From assembly GCA_003508835.1 (NCBI GenBank), contig PUFA01000007.1, positions 16,763,001 to 16,827,000 on the forward strand: a DNA stretch of 64,000 bases. Direction: 5' to 3'. The stretch is from Eonycteris spelaea (taxonomy: Eukaryota > Chordata > Mammalia > Chiroptera > Pteropodidae). The notes beneath the pieces are model-generated. The model searched no databases and was not told where the DNA came from. It worked only from the letters and a program-made list of their open reading frames with translations. The translations under genes and the position numbers were made by a program. This document shows, in pieces, positions 23,056-34,975 of this stretch (within the stretch, counting starts at the first letter, position 1; every line of letters begins with the position of its first letter).

Positions 23056-23735
23056 GCTAACGGATGTGTCTGTGTCTTAATTTTAAAAGTTTAAAAAATT
23101 TAAAAAAAGTAATAACAGATAAAAGCTTATAGAATAAAGGCATAAAAAAAGGTATTGACAGTTGTGCAATGTTTGTGTTTTAAGCCAAGTTTTATTACAA
23201 AAGTCAGAAAGTTAAAAACATTAAAAATTAATACAGTAAAGAAGTTACAGTAACCTAAGGTTAATTTATTATTGAAAAAATGTTATATTATGAACAGTGT
23301 AGCTTATGTGTACAGTGTTTATAAAGTTTGTAGTGGTATACAGTAATATCCTGGGACTTCTCATTAATTCACCACTAACTCATTGACTCACCCAGAACAA
23401 CTTCTAGTTTTGCAAGCTCCATTCATGGTTAATGCCCCAAACAGAAGAACCAGTTTTTAAATCATTTATAATGTATTTTTACTGTACCTTCTCTATGTTT
23501 AGATATGTTTAGATACAAAAAAATTTGCCATTATGTTATAATTACCTACAATGTTCAGTACAGTAACCTGCTGTACAGGTTTGTAGACTAGGAGGAATAG
23601 GTTACACCACATAGTCCAGGTAGGCAGTAAGCTATACCATTTAGGTGTGTGTAAATGCACTCTGTGATGTTTGCACAACAAAATCACCTAACAACACATT
23701 TCACATAATGTAGCTCCATTGTTAAACTGTATTTG
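22433..23735 (+). mobile_element. Tigger-family DNA transposon (Tc1-mariner/pogo), 3' part
   Basis: The left part encodes the C-terminal end of a Tigger transposase. The right part is the long A/T-rich 3' untranslated region and decayed 3' terminal inverted repeat ('tttgcacaacaaaatcacct', 'aacaacacatttcacataat'). The 5' half is missing: the element begins directly at the end of the AAAG microsatellite. The subfamily (Tigger3/4 type) is a guess; it is clearly different from the Tigger1 copy at 39-41 kb. Confidence 0.88.
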
Positions 23736-24079
23736 CATTCCTATTTGGGGAAAATGTTATGAAGAAAATATTTTAGAGAAAATGATTTTATATTTTTCAT
23801 ACTGTTATGTATTAACTATCTTAAATTATATTGTAGCCTTCAGCAATTGTGATTTTTGTGTTTTTTGAAATTGCCTATAATGTTATTACTAGCTTTACTA
23901 AAAATATAACAATTAAGACCCCGAATTTAGATTCAGATATAACCGAATTTGAATATAATCTCCTCCTTTCTGTGTTACATGGGAAACAGGTATTTTTCTC
24001 CTATGCTACTTATATTTTGTACAGCTACTGAACACTTGAGATTATGTATGCTTGGTGCTTAGTATGTGAGCACTAAATA
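23736..24079. other. Nothing recognised
   Basis: AT-rich. The 60-codon open frame at 23,849-24,031 has no recognisable domain. Confidence 0.45.
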
Positions 24080-24325
24080 ATGAAGCTTTGGCTAAATCGG
24101 GAGGTGAACTACATGGGTTCTCCTAATTAGTTTTGTGGCAATAAAAATGTTAGTTAATATCTTTCTTACATAAGATTCCTCATCTGAATAACGAGGTAAT
24201 GATCTATCTCTTAGGGTCCTTGTAAGGAATAAATTTAATTCTTACAAAGCACAGAGCCTGATACATATAAAGCCATCAATGTGAATTAGCAGGTATCATC
24301 ATCATAATCATCATCGTCATCATCA
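24080..24325 (+). mobile_element. MIR SINE with 3' tail
   Basis: Clear MIR 3' half: 'gattcctcatctgaataacg', 'gggtccttgtaaggaataaa', 'aagcacagagcctgataca'. It ends in an expanded (ATC)n tail at about 24,295-24,325. Confidence 0.8.
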
Positions 24326-24511
24326 ATTCTTTTTATATTGTATTGACATTGAAAGGATTTCTCAGCAACTCTGAGATACCAAGGTCAAGAGACCCTAGAT
24401 TCAAATTTGATTTCAGAAAAAGTGTTATGTATGTTTTAATAAAAATGATGTTATTTGTGATTTGTAAGGACATAATGCCTAACTCATAATGAGTAAAGAA
24501 AAGGAATGCTC

Positions 24512-24514
<3 letters not shown>

Positions 24515-24555
<41 letters not shown>

Positions 24556-24566
24556 AAACAAAAAAA
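24515..24566. repeat. Poly-A tract (A40 plus A-rich tail)
   Basis: Forty uninterrupted A residues at 24,515-24,554, then caaac and a further A run. It may be the tail of a retroposed sequence, but I see no recognisable SINE or processed gene immediately upstream. The 155-codon minus-strand open frame here (Phe-rich) is an artefact of this tract. Confidence 0.97.
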
Positions 24567-25714
24567 ACTCAATGTAGTAAAAGAACTCTTTTCAAAAGAA
24601 CATTTAGAGTTGGCATAATGGACAACTGAATGTCTGAGAGAATGAAGGTGATTGCTGAAGCTATTAGAAATGAAATCCTTCAAAGGAAGACAAGCGTGCA
24701 TGTAGAACAAATCATGATATGAGTGCATATTATTGTTTAATATGTGGTAACAATGTGAAAACATCAGAAAAGAAAATCGGAAACATATGCCAAGATGCAT
24801 TAATGAAGATAAGAAGTTTCAGGAAGACTACAGATTAAAAATAGCCAATTGGTAGGATATAAAATTCTGCCATGATTTGATCTAGGAATTTAACCAGTTA
24901 TCTTTAATTTATCTCCAATATGTTTAAGAGTAGTGCTAAGATCTAAGAATGGTTGTTTAGGAATGATTATGTGCCATTAATTCTTATAAATTTAGAAATC
25001 AATTTATCCATTGATGTTTACTCAAAGTCTCATTTCATGAGTTACATTATTAGAAAAATAAGCATTTAAAAAATAGCTATAATTTATGATTATAATGACT
25101 TCAACATTTGAATGATGATATTTAGAAGGATTTCCATTGGTTCTGACTTTGGTAAATGTTTGGATCACAACTACAAAAAAATCAGTAATTCTTGACCTAT
25201 TGAAAATAATAACAGATAGAAAAAAAGAAGTATTTGAAGGTGAGGGTTTTGAGTTGGGTTAATATGATTCAATTGATAGAAGAAAAATGTTTAGGAGGAA
25301 GAAGCCAGGAGCAAAGATTTTAATTCTATACACACTGGTAATGTATCTGAATGGAGATTTTTATAGGTAGTTGAAAAAAATGGAATTGGAATTCAAGTCA
25401 ACATTTAAGTAAGTTTTAAATTTGGAGATAGTATTAGATTACTAGAGAAAAAAAGTATTCATCTAGGAGTGTCGGTGATACATATTGAGCTTCAGGGTAA
25501 AGTCACAAAATGGAATCATAAAGAAATCATAGCTTTTGGAGAAGGACCACAAAAATGCCATATATTCTATGACTAAGGAGACCATCTGTTACTATTGGAA
25601 AATTTACCAAAACTAAATGAAAATCTATCTCCCTATATCTCAAACATACTGCTTTCTAATTCTATCATATGAACTCTAATGAATAACTATAATGTTTCCC
25701 TTTTTTATTTGGTC
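24567..25714. other. Nothing recognised
   Basis: AT-rich DNA without a supported gene or named repeat. Confidence 0.5.
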
Positions 25715-25830
25715 CTTCAAAAGAGCAAAGATCATTTTTTTCCCCATTTGTGGCATTATATTCTGTCCATCTAGCCTAGAGTCTGGTCTATAATAAATTG
25801 TTGATAAATATTTATTAAATGATCACATAT
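25715..25830 (+). mobile_element. L2 3' end
   Basis: L2 tail words: 'catctagcctagagtctggt' and 'gttgataaatatttattaaa'. Confidence 0.6.
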
Positions 25831-25944
25831 ATGAAAGAAGCTACTATATTACTCAAAAACATTTTTTTTTCCTTGGGTTGTTTCTATCTGTGGCTTTACC
25901 ATTCCTATCACAAACAAAAATGCACATCCATGTAGGTATTGCTT

Positions 25945-26405
25945 GTTTATTAGAGTCCTGCAAACCATAAAAGCTCTGACCATCAGGTTTTCCTCATTTT
26001 ATTCAGGCTTCGGAGGAATAAATGCTCTAGGAAAGTGTGTCATGGAGCCTCCCAACATGCAGGCTCAAGCTGACAAAAAACCAGAACCAGTTAGGTTTTT
26101 CTGTAATATTATATCAACTTTGAGAAAGAGAAGTCTATTTTCTGTAGAAACTGCTAAGCTAGAAGTATGGGAGTATATTGCTCAAATTGCCCACTATTGC
26201 TATCATGTGAAGAGAAACTGTAGAGAGTGAGGATCAGTTGAGATCTGGAGAGAAAGATACCTCATGACATGTTGACCTCTTAGATAGAGCTGTGCCTCAA
26301 TCAAGTTGAGCCCTGAGGCTCACCTTTTATGAGAGCCAATGAATTTCTGTTTTCTTAAGCTGTATTCGGTAGATTTTCTATCACTTGCAATTAGAAAACA
26401 CTCAT
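25945..26405 (+). mobile_element. LTR-like ancient repeat, family uncertain
   Basis: The right part ('gagccctgaggctcacctt', 'agccaatgaatttctgtttt', 'gattttctatcacttgcaat') matches the tail of an old LTR-like repeat that I recognise but cannot name safely. The 95-codon open frame at 25,943-26,230 lies within it and is taken as chance. Confidence 0.33.
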
Positions 26406-27169
26406 TGAAATCAATATCTGAAACAGTGTATGAATTCTAAGTGTGGAATGATCTCTACCAGGTAGTTCTAATTAGGTGAAAAAAAGCTTATTTGCTTTTA
26501 TACTTTTCCCAAACTATGGTTGTAATTTATTATTCAAATGTCATATTATCACTGTTTGATAATCATCTGCTTCTTTCCATTTTGGGTCACCATGGTGTTA
26601 CCTACATTCATAAGAAAAAAGATTTTGAGAGATGATAAACTGAGTGGATTATTAAGTCAATTAAATGTATGCTACTTTTAACATATTTTTTAACATAAGA
26701 AATGATTCTTCACTTGGAAAAAAAATTCAGTCCTGCAGCACCTTCCTTACTATATCTCATAGGGGCATTGAAGGAGACTGCTTTAATCAAAATTCTTTAC
26801 TGACCACATGGTGTAATAATAAGATCCCTGTTAATTTCAACCTATTTTTTTTTAATGGCAATAGAGTTCAGATACAATTTTAACTAATTTTATAAAATAG
26901 CAGTGGGATTAAGATGGCAAAATAGATCCAAGTAAAAGGTCTTTGGGGCAAACCAATAAGATAGAGTTATTTGGCAGACTGGTATTTTGTGAATAGGTAT
27001 GCACAGGGTAAGGGAGACATACCACTCATGGGAAATGTACTAGAGAATGTCTCTTCTGTAGAATGGTTGCAGAAAATCTAAAGGCCCTCCAAAAGTACCT
27101 GGGATTTTTTTGAGTAGACAATAAATGAAGATGTCAGAAAGAGGCAGAATAAAAAAAAATCATTTTTTC
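26406..27169. other. Nothing firmly recognised
   Basis: AT-rich. A phrase near 26,905 ('attaagatggcaaaatagat') could be an L1 5' end remnant, but it is too short to call. The open frame at 26,665-26,883 has no domain. Confidence 0.4.
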
Positions 27170-27720
27170 CCAGCGTTAGATTACATTTCCCTTTTTGTTA
27201 TGCTTCAAATGGCTTCTTGAGCTTTTCATTTTATTCTAATTGCCATCTTAAAAAACAGCTCTAATGAAATTGCTGAAAGCGTTAGAAAAATATATAGAGA
27301 GAAACAAGGTGCTAAAATCATCCATTATTATGAGACTGTGAACTGTAAACATCAGACAAGGCACCCATCACTGCAGTGGCAAATTGAAAGCTGAACGAGG
27401 TTTGCTTTATTGTCTCTCTGATTTAAAATAGATTGAAATGCATATACAAATGGAAAAGCTGTCAAAAATTGTGGTATGCTGATAGCTCATTTTTTCTTTC
27501 TGACCCAAAGCTTTAATGGAATTCCTTTCAGGTGGGGAAGGAAAAAGGTAGGTTTTGAACCTGTCATGTAAAAGAATGAACTGAGATCTGGACACGAGAG
27601 GCGACCATTTCCTGGTTGTCCTTTGTTGATCACACGGATTATGAGCACAGTATATTTGCCCAAATTGATGAAATCTGTGCATATGCCACATTGCCTAGAT
27701 CATATAGTGCTTTCTGTTGT
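27170..27720. promoter_or_regulatory. Candidate conserved noncoding (enhancer-like) block
   Basis: About 550 bases with no recognisable repeat and low simple-sequence content. Homeodomain-type words are present (CTAATTGCC near 27,236; TAATGAAATTGC near 27,262), as is a SOX/TCF-like CTTTGTT at 27,621-27,627. It reads like the conserved noncoding elements common in gene deserts. This is judged from composition and motif content only; conservation cannot be tested here. The 94-codon minus-strand frame at 27,407-27,691 has no recognisable domain. It ends near a short GTT run. Confidence 0.3.
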
Positions 27721-28430
27721 TGTTGTTCACAGAAAAGATAATATTCTCAAGTCTAAAGGGCATCCAAATGTCATGTGTGAATAGGCCAAAATTTTAAAAA
27801 TGCTAAGTCTAGGAAAACATCTCTATTTTGCTTTTTGATTCTTTTCTTTTCTCTGTGCCAACATCCTGTCATCTCACTTCTAGCCTAGTCCTTCGACATG
27901 GTATTGCCATCTCACTTCTGCCTAGTCCCTCTTCCTGAATCCATTTCAGTACCTAAAATTTATTACTTTCTCCAAGCTAGTATTTTAAAGGGATTATTTC
28001 ATACTCACCAATTCTGTACCACAAACGTTGTAAGGGTTCTCTACCAATATCCTTACTAAAAATTAAAACCCGAACTCCATCAGGCCGGCAGTAATCTAGA
28101 TCCACTTTATCCCTCCGACATTAGTACTTACTAGCTCCCTGAAGATTCCATTACATAGGCTAGTCTCCTCCACCACGCGCTCCCCCTGAGACACCTCGGA
28201 CCCACCTCTGACCCAACATGATATGCTCAATTCTACCTCGAAACACTTTCATGAATTATTTTCCTTACTTGAGGAACTAGTTAGATTCTCTCCAGGTTTA
28301 CAAATTGTACCCATTCTTCAGAATTTCATTTAAATCTTATTGTTTTATGCCTAATAAGTACCAGGAAACATTCAATTGTTTCTCCTGGAATAAGTTCTAA
28401 GCACTGAAAAAAAAAATAGTTTTATAATAC
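27721..28430. other. Unassigned, with a small tandem duplication
   Basis: No gene is visible. A segment starting at 27,871 ('atctcacttc', then 'gcctagtc') recurs 38 bases later at 27,909. 28,020-28,230 has more C and G than the surroundings, and I cannot name it. Confidence 0.4.
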
Positions 28431-31400
28431 CAAAAACAAGTTAGATGCAGGTTGTTTGTGGCAACTTTATAGAAATTCAGCACTTTATAATTTTGTAGTG
28501 TGTCTTGTTTAAAGCATGCACATATATTCATTTACACACATCTAAAACATATGGTCATTTGTGGTATGATAGAATAATTACTCTTAAAATTAAAAATAGT
28601 TCTAAAATTAAAATCAGAAACCAATCAGATGAATAAAAATACCATTTGTATGATGAGATTTAATCAGGTTCACAGTGAACCGTCGAAAATATTTGTATGA
28701 ACTGATACCCTAAATAATGTCAACCACATTAATAAAAGTAAATGAAATAAAACAATATGTTGAAACTTACACGCAGATCACTTTAAATCTGGAAGATATG
28801 ACAAAGTTATTTTTCATTGGGATTTATTTACCTTCTATGACAATAAAATTTTCTCAGATTTTTAATGTTTCATGTAATAAAATTTTAATAAAGAGTTCTA
28901 AAATTCCAGTTCATTTTGAAACACAACCAACTATGCTTTGAAAGAAGACTTTCAGCTTCTTTTAGCATAAACTCTACATTATCAAATATTTTAGGAAAAC
29001 AAATTTAAATCTGACTATAAAAAATCACAAATATTATTAAAAACAAACTGTCACCTAACACTGAGGAAGAAGCGCAGTCTCAGAGAACACTTTAGTAAAC
29101 CAGTGCTACTGACATTGTACTAAGTATGTTAAAAATGTGAAAATCTGTGAAAATAAAATTAACACAATCTCCTAATTAGAATACAAAGAAGAACCCAAAT
29201 ATATAAATCCAATACAGCTGATACATTAACTTGAAAGCTGTGAATATTTGAAATCTTTACAGTTTTGGTGGAAGAGGTTTAAGATATTGCTGTTTTTATT
29301 TTTCACAGTTATTAAAAATTATAAAATATGATTATCAAAACAGAAATCGCTTTTTAAAATGTTTGCATTTAAAAAATATCCTATCAAGTAATATGTCAAA
29401 AATGTGATGATATCTGTATTGAGAATTTGAAAACACTATAAGGCAAAATAACTGATTCCTTTTTATGTAAATTATCATTATATGTTTGATAGAAAACTAG
29501 CACTGGTTAAAGAAACTTGCTAAAAAATATTTTTATAGATTCTCACTATAATTGTTTTTTATTTAAATTTTAAGGCAGAGAATTTTAATAGCATTTTGTT
29601 CAGTTATTCATAATCCTAATTGAAGTGAGTAAAAGAATTTTTATTCTGAAATCTGTTTATAACCCTATGAAATTTACAATATGAAAATTTCAAGTGATAT
29701 TTTAGATGTTAGTAGTTAAACTCTAGACGTTGTTGAAATAGCTTATATATTTTGCTCTTAATATTAATAATCTAAATGGGCCCAATTTACATTCACAGGG
29801 TTACCCATTTTTAAGTGTGGACTGTCAGCATTAAAATGGAATGTTTTAGTTCAGCATGCCAGGAAAATAAATTCAACTATTTTGAAAAATCAAATGATTA
29901 TTTAATAAATGAGGCCAAGGCATCTAATTATGACATGCTTAAAAGATTCCTAAGTTACAGATACATTTAAATTTTTTTTCCTCAAAACGAACATATCAGT
30001 TCACAAAGAAACATTTTTAGATTCAATTAAAGGCAGCAGGTATGAGTTAAATATTGGTTAGTTACTGATTTAATTTTGAAAAAAAAAAATCACTGCTTCT
30101 TTGTCAAGCCTCCAGAACAATTTAATTGGAAACTGTAGCTAGACAACACATAGAATGATTTAAAAACCATTTGCAATTATTTATCTGTGTAAATCAAGGC
30201 TTTCTTGACACTGTGCCATGAAAAACAAAATTGAGAAATAAATTGGAAACTGAAACTGAATTAAACATGAAATAATTTGTATCAACAAAACACTCTTTGG
30301 TTCTACTTTATAGATATGAGTTTTGTGTAAGATTCCTTTTGATAAAAACATATCTGTTGTTAAAAGTGGAAAACAATAAAATAAGAATGCTGCCAAGGAT
30401 ATAGGACAGACTGAGACATTCCAGAAGTGGGGTAATTTTTGTTTAGTTTTAGTTGTATTTTTGTAAAAGAAGGTAGAGAAGGTGATTCTGAGATTGATTG
30501 TACCTCTAAGTTTGTAGCTATTGTATCTGGCAGTTTACATAAATGAACAAGTGGATTAATGTAAGAGTGACCAACTAAATAAATTTTCCCATTAACATAG
30601 TACTGGATGCTTTAACCTCTTTCATTTCACTTGACGTGTGATTCCATGTTTCTCAGTCAAATATCTTGTGGTCTAATAATACTAGTCTACTGTTAAAAAA
30701 CAGGTGGTAAGTGCTCTGACTTAGGAATTTAGGGGATTTTCTTTTAAGTCTTTCTGTTAGTGTAAGTGTGAGTTACTCAATAAATTTTTATCTTGAAAAA
30801 TGAATACTAGAATCCTTTGAAAGCCCTCAAAAATATTTCCTCAATATTTTCACATATTTGCATAAGTGATTGTCCAATCTTTTTTTTTTTTTTACTTTTT
30901 AGATTTATGAGAAAAATCTTATTTAATTGTCTGCCTTCCAAAGTATTCACCTTAATCTTCATTCTCATCAGATTTTCTGTGTATTGATATGGTGAAATGA
31001 AAATGCTTTAAAGTCTTCTGTGAATAAATAGCTGTCATATACCTGTGGTCTGGACTTAGATTTCAGGAGGTTGTTCACTTCTTTTTCTCTCCTGGAAAGT
31101 TTTCTATGTCGTCCCATTTGAGAGGAGAATGTACCTTTCATAGTGTTCAAAAAGACCTGGATTATGTTTTCTATGGAAGTTTTTAAAGCTCAGTTGGAGA
31201 GTGAATAGGTGGGTTGGGATGGAGAATAGAGCGTTATTTTTTACTCTGTACTTCAATAGATGATAAATTGTTAGACCCTAATATTTTAAGAGCCAGTTCC
31301 CTGAATATTTCACAGTAACTGGCCACAACCCCTTCTTTGAAAAGAAATATATCAAGATTGGGGTGAGCTGAGGCATGAGCCTAAGCTGTCTGTGGTTCCT

Positions 31401-32199
31401 GGAAACCCTTGTAGGTGGTAGGTAGCTTATTAATCTCTTATTAATAATAACTCTGTTGCAGATAAACTTTTAGCATCTGCTAGAGTCATTTAAACTAAAA
31501 GGTATAAGTTGATAAAGGAAGTCTTTACTACTATCAGAAAAGCTATAAACTGCCTTTCAAAAGAATTTCAGAAACCTGGTATTCTTTCCCTCTCTTTGTT
31601 TACCTGTTTTGTTGGTTGTGTAGAAATTGAAGATAGTTTCTAATATTGGCAGATAGAATTAGAAGGCAACTTTTTGCTGAGGAATTTAAAAAGTTAGATA
31701 TATGTGCTATTATTTAAGCACCTTAGAGAATGCCAGTGTAGTAAAAAAAAAAAAAAAAAAAAGTAATAATTGACCAGGTAGTACCAGACATTTAGAAAAT
31801 AAATTTTTTATGATGGCAAACTATAAGTAAACAGTACATATTAAGAGCACATCTGAACTATTTTTATGAACATTTGAAATTTTATTTAACTGCTAAAATG
31901 CCAAATAACTTTTAAATTCCTATGTTTATATATTTGTAACATTGATCTGAGGAAGACAAATTACCAGATATTTATCAAACATAAAGAAAATGGTTTTAAA
32001 TTTGTTTTCTTGTTAACTAAAAACAAAATCAGAATGGTGATAGTTACTTCATCTTTCACATATCCTGAGTTGATGAACATCATCTAACAATTTGCTTAGT
32101 GACTGATCGCAGTGATAGTTTCTGAAAAAAGAATTCATATATGGTTGCAGCCCAGATGAATTTTTATAGTATAATGTAATATATTTGGGAGACCCTCAG
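28431..32199. other. Long stretch with nothing recognised
   Basis: About 3.8 kb of AT-rich DNA in which I see no gene and no repeat I can name. Poly-T lies near 30,880 and a poly-A run at 31,742-31,761. Short open frames (28,717-28,941; 30,181-30,396 minus; 30,968-31,150 minus) lack recognisable domains. It may be unique sequence or repeats too decayed to see by eye. Confidence 0.4.
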
Positions 32200-32385
32200 A
32201 AATGCTGCTAGCCAGTGGGATGTATTAGAATAACTGAAGAGCTTATTTAACAATACAGAGTTTGGGGCATTATACCATCAGATTCTGATTCAGTAAGTCT
32301 AGAGTGAATTTTATGAATGTGAATTTTTTAACAAGTTTTCCAGGAAATTCTAATTCACCATCAGAATGAGAAACCATTAAATAAC
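32200..32385 (+). mobile_element. MER5A hAT-Charlie element
   Basis: Near-complete MER5A order: 'gatgtattagaataactgaa', 'gagctt', 'attctgattcagtaagtcta', 'acaagttttccagg', then a terminal 'gaatgagaaacca' corresponding to the inverted end. It is a nonautonomous DNA transposon. Confidence 0.8.
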
Positions 32386-32544
32386 TTCCTCCATTTTCCC
32401 TTTCTCTCCCCAGGAAATTGGCACCGTCTACTCCCTTATAAAGACATTATGTTCTATTATTTCCAAACCTATAGGCATTTAGTCAGCTGCCATGGTCAAG
32501 ACAAGTGTAGACAAATATTAAACAGAGGAATTCACATTTGCTTT

Positions 32545-32725
32545 ATGTATACCATGCATCCAGCATGATGCTAAATCTTATGCAGATTATCTTAAACTTA
32601 CAGCAGTGCTTTCAGAGAAATCTCATTATTCTATTTTAAAATGATGACTTCTCAGAAAGGTTAAATATCTTGCTGAAGGTTAAGATTTAAACACTTGCCT
32701 CCAAATCCTTTCATAGGATATCACC
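32545..32725 (+). mobile_element. MIR SINE
   Basis: Diverged but ordered MIR text: 'gcagattatcttaaacttac', 'agaaaggttaaatatcttgc', 'tgaaggttaagatttaaac' and 'tgcctccaaatcc'. Confidence 0.62.
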
Positions 32726-33049
32726 AATATCACCACTGATTAAAAGGAAGAGATCCAAGGCCCAGAGAACAAGATATTTAACTATTAAATATTTAACTAT
32801 TTAACTTCTAGCTATTGAAATCTTCGAAGGTATTCGTCATAGCAAAGAAACAAGTAAACACCAGTTATGTTTATGGTCTCCATAACATGTCTTCAAGCTT
32901 TTTGGACTCTACTTTGTGACTCAATACGCACAAATCTTTCAATGTTATCTCCCCTTCAACACTTTGTTTTTCAGTTTTAGGGTTTCAGTAGTTTCAAGAT
33001 CGCTTCACTTGCATCTCTTTAGAAACTATGGTAGCTTTAGACATTGTTC
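32726..33049. other. Nothing recognised
   Basis: A small local repeat of 'ttaactatt' lies at 32,775-32,805. There is no gene. The open frame at 32,916-33,110 has no domain. Confidence 0.45.
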
Positions 33050-33560
33050 CCAATTCTTGGGTACTCCTCCCTTGAGAAGAAGAATGTCCTCTCTCCTTGA
33101 TTCTGGGTGAAGTTCTCATTAAGTCAATCAATAGAGAAGTTTCACTTTATATCACTTCAGAGGCTAGATCATAAAAGGGTATGCAGCTTCCACTTTGTTC
33201 ACTGAGTATCATAGAAGAACACTGAGCTGCCATGTAATAAACCCAGCTATCTTGAGCTTGCCACACTGAAGAAGTCAAATGTAGGTAACCTGGCTAACAA
33301 TACCAGCTGAGACCAGCCTTCTAGCTATCCTATCCAGGAGTAGGCATGTGAATGAAGAAGCCATCTTGGAAGGGGTCCTGCAGTCCAGTTTGTTGTCTCC
33401 TCTGTTCAGGCTTCATGTCTCCTGGAGTATGGGCAAGCAATTCCTGCTATGTCCTGTCTGAATGTCTTACCCACCAAACCCGTGAGCAAAACAAAACAGT
33501 TATACTTTGGTGTCACTAAATGTGGAGTGCTTATAATACTGCAATGTCTTGATGTGGCTT
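33050..33560 (+). mobile_element. MLT1-like (MaLR/ERVL class) LTR, near full length
   Basis: Reads in order as an old LTR: 'gaggctagatcataaaaggg', 'gcagcttccactttgttc', 'gctgccatgtaataa', 'cagctgagaccagcctt', 'gtgaatgaagaagccatctt', and a tail 'gtgagcaaaacaaaacagt' with 'tggtgtcactaa'. About 510 bases and no internal retroviral sequence beside it, so it is a solo LTR. The family name is tentative. Confidence 0.6.
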
Positions 33561-34559
33561 TAGATCTGGATTCTGTTTTTCCTTTTTTGTAATCTAATAG
33601 CTCCCTTCTCCACATGAACTGACATCTCAGATATAAACTGGTGCTTTACTTCATTAAGATCTTCCACCGAAAAGCTTCGTCTAAATGTTCAGCTCCTATT
33701 CTGCTACTCTATGCTGCTTACTCATGTCCCGAATGGTCACTGCTGCCAAACCCAGGAGTTCAGCTGTCCGATACTGCATACAAATGAGAAAATATTCCTT
33801 CAGAACAATAGTGCTTATGTTTGGTCTCTAGCTCTGCATCTTTTCTACTTCAAATTAGGAGTTCTGTTAGAATTCTTTTATAGCGATGGCCAAAAGAGCC
33901 TTAACCTTTCCCTCAGCCTGATGACATTTTAGACAGACTTCTTCCCGCCTCTCAGCCCCTGACCTCCTTCTCATTCTGGCTCTTATACAATCCAGATGGC
34001 CTAAACACAAAGGTCCCTCTCCACCCCTTTCTTTGGTCATTTACTTTAGGAAAAATGTCCTAAATTCTTTCTTTGCCCCTTTGAGATGAAAAATTTTTTA
34101 GAAAGGTCTGTTGCTAATTTTAACACCCAGGGTTGCTTTCTCTAGGACCTGGGAACAATTCTTTGAAATGTAATCATCAAGAAAGATTGTGGGAGGTTGG
34201 GCACAGTGTTCTAAGTTGTAAACTATCTCCTGTCATGAAGATAATAGAAAGTTTACTTTTTTTCTTTGAGTCAGGTCAATTTGCAAAGAAAAATATCCTG
34301 TGATTCCCACATTCCAGCTCTGAAAAATTTTGTCTCAATGGAGTTGAGTTCAGACTGCATTCTGGTCTCTCTATCCGATTGTCATAACCTTGAATAAAGT
34401 CTTCCTTCCCTGTATAATTTTGTCTTGTGTAGTTTTTGCTTTGACTAATCTCTGATTTCACATAAACAGAGTTCAGAGTTCTATTTGATATCAATTCATA
34501 TTAATTTTGTGACCTTGGCTACACTACCTAATGTATATAAATGGATTCTTATGGCAGAA
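33561..34559. other. Nothing recognised
   Basis: About 1 kb without a supported gene. Short open frames at 33,711-33,932 and 34,276-34,494 (minus) have no recognisable domain. Composition is somewhat richer in C and T around 33,930-34,080. Confidence 0.45.
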
Positions 34560-34685
34560 AAAGCCTAGATTTTATCCAAAATTAAATCTATCTGCATTTA
34601 TAAGCTTTATGACATAAACATGTCACTTAACCTGTATTTTATCTCCTTCATCTTTAAAATAGTGACAATAACTTTTTAAAATAAA
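34560..34685 (+). mobile_element. MIR SINE
   Basis: MIR order: 'gctttatgacataaacatgt', 'cacttaacctgtattttatc', 'tccttcatctttaaaatagt'. Confidence 0.65.
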
Positions 34686-34819
34686 AATAAAGTAAGAGAA
34701 AATAATGGAACAGCACAGTGGAAGCATCATTTTTAAATATATAAATGAACAAACTACAGTCAGTGAGGTCCAGGAAAATAGGGAGGGCCAGAGAAATAGG
34801 GAGAAGAAAATTATCATTT

Positions 34820-34975
34820 CTTAAATTTGCTCTGTGTGCTAGACCACAGACTAGATATTTGTATACATTAGTTCAAGTCAAACTCATAATACACTTATGG
34901 AGTTACCTCTGCAATACCTGTTTTACAGATGAGAAATTGTATAAAAGGTCCTTAGTCACATATCTATTCCTAAAG
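34820..34975 (+). mobile_element. MIR SINE
   Basis: A second MIR within 300 bases: 'gtgtgctagaccacagacta', 'cttatggagttacctctgca' and 'gttttacagatgagaaattg'. Confidence 0.65.

Noticed and set aside
24333..24800. 155-codon minus-strand open frame
   Set aside because: It spans the A40 tract (read as poly-Phe) and has no recognisable domain on either side.
25943..26230. 95-codon open frame considered as an exon
   Set aside because: It runs into a recognisable old LTR-like repeat tail, and there is no acceptor or donor pair that fits it.
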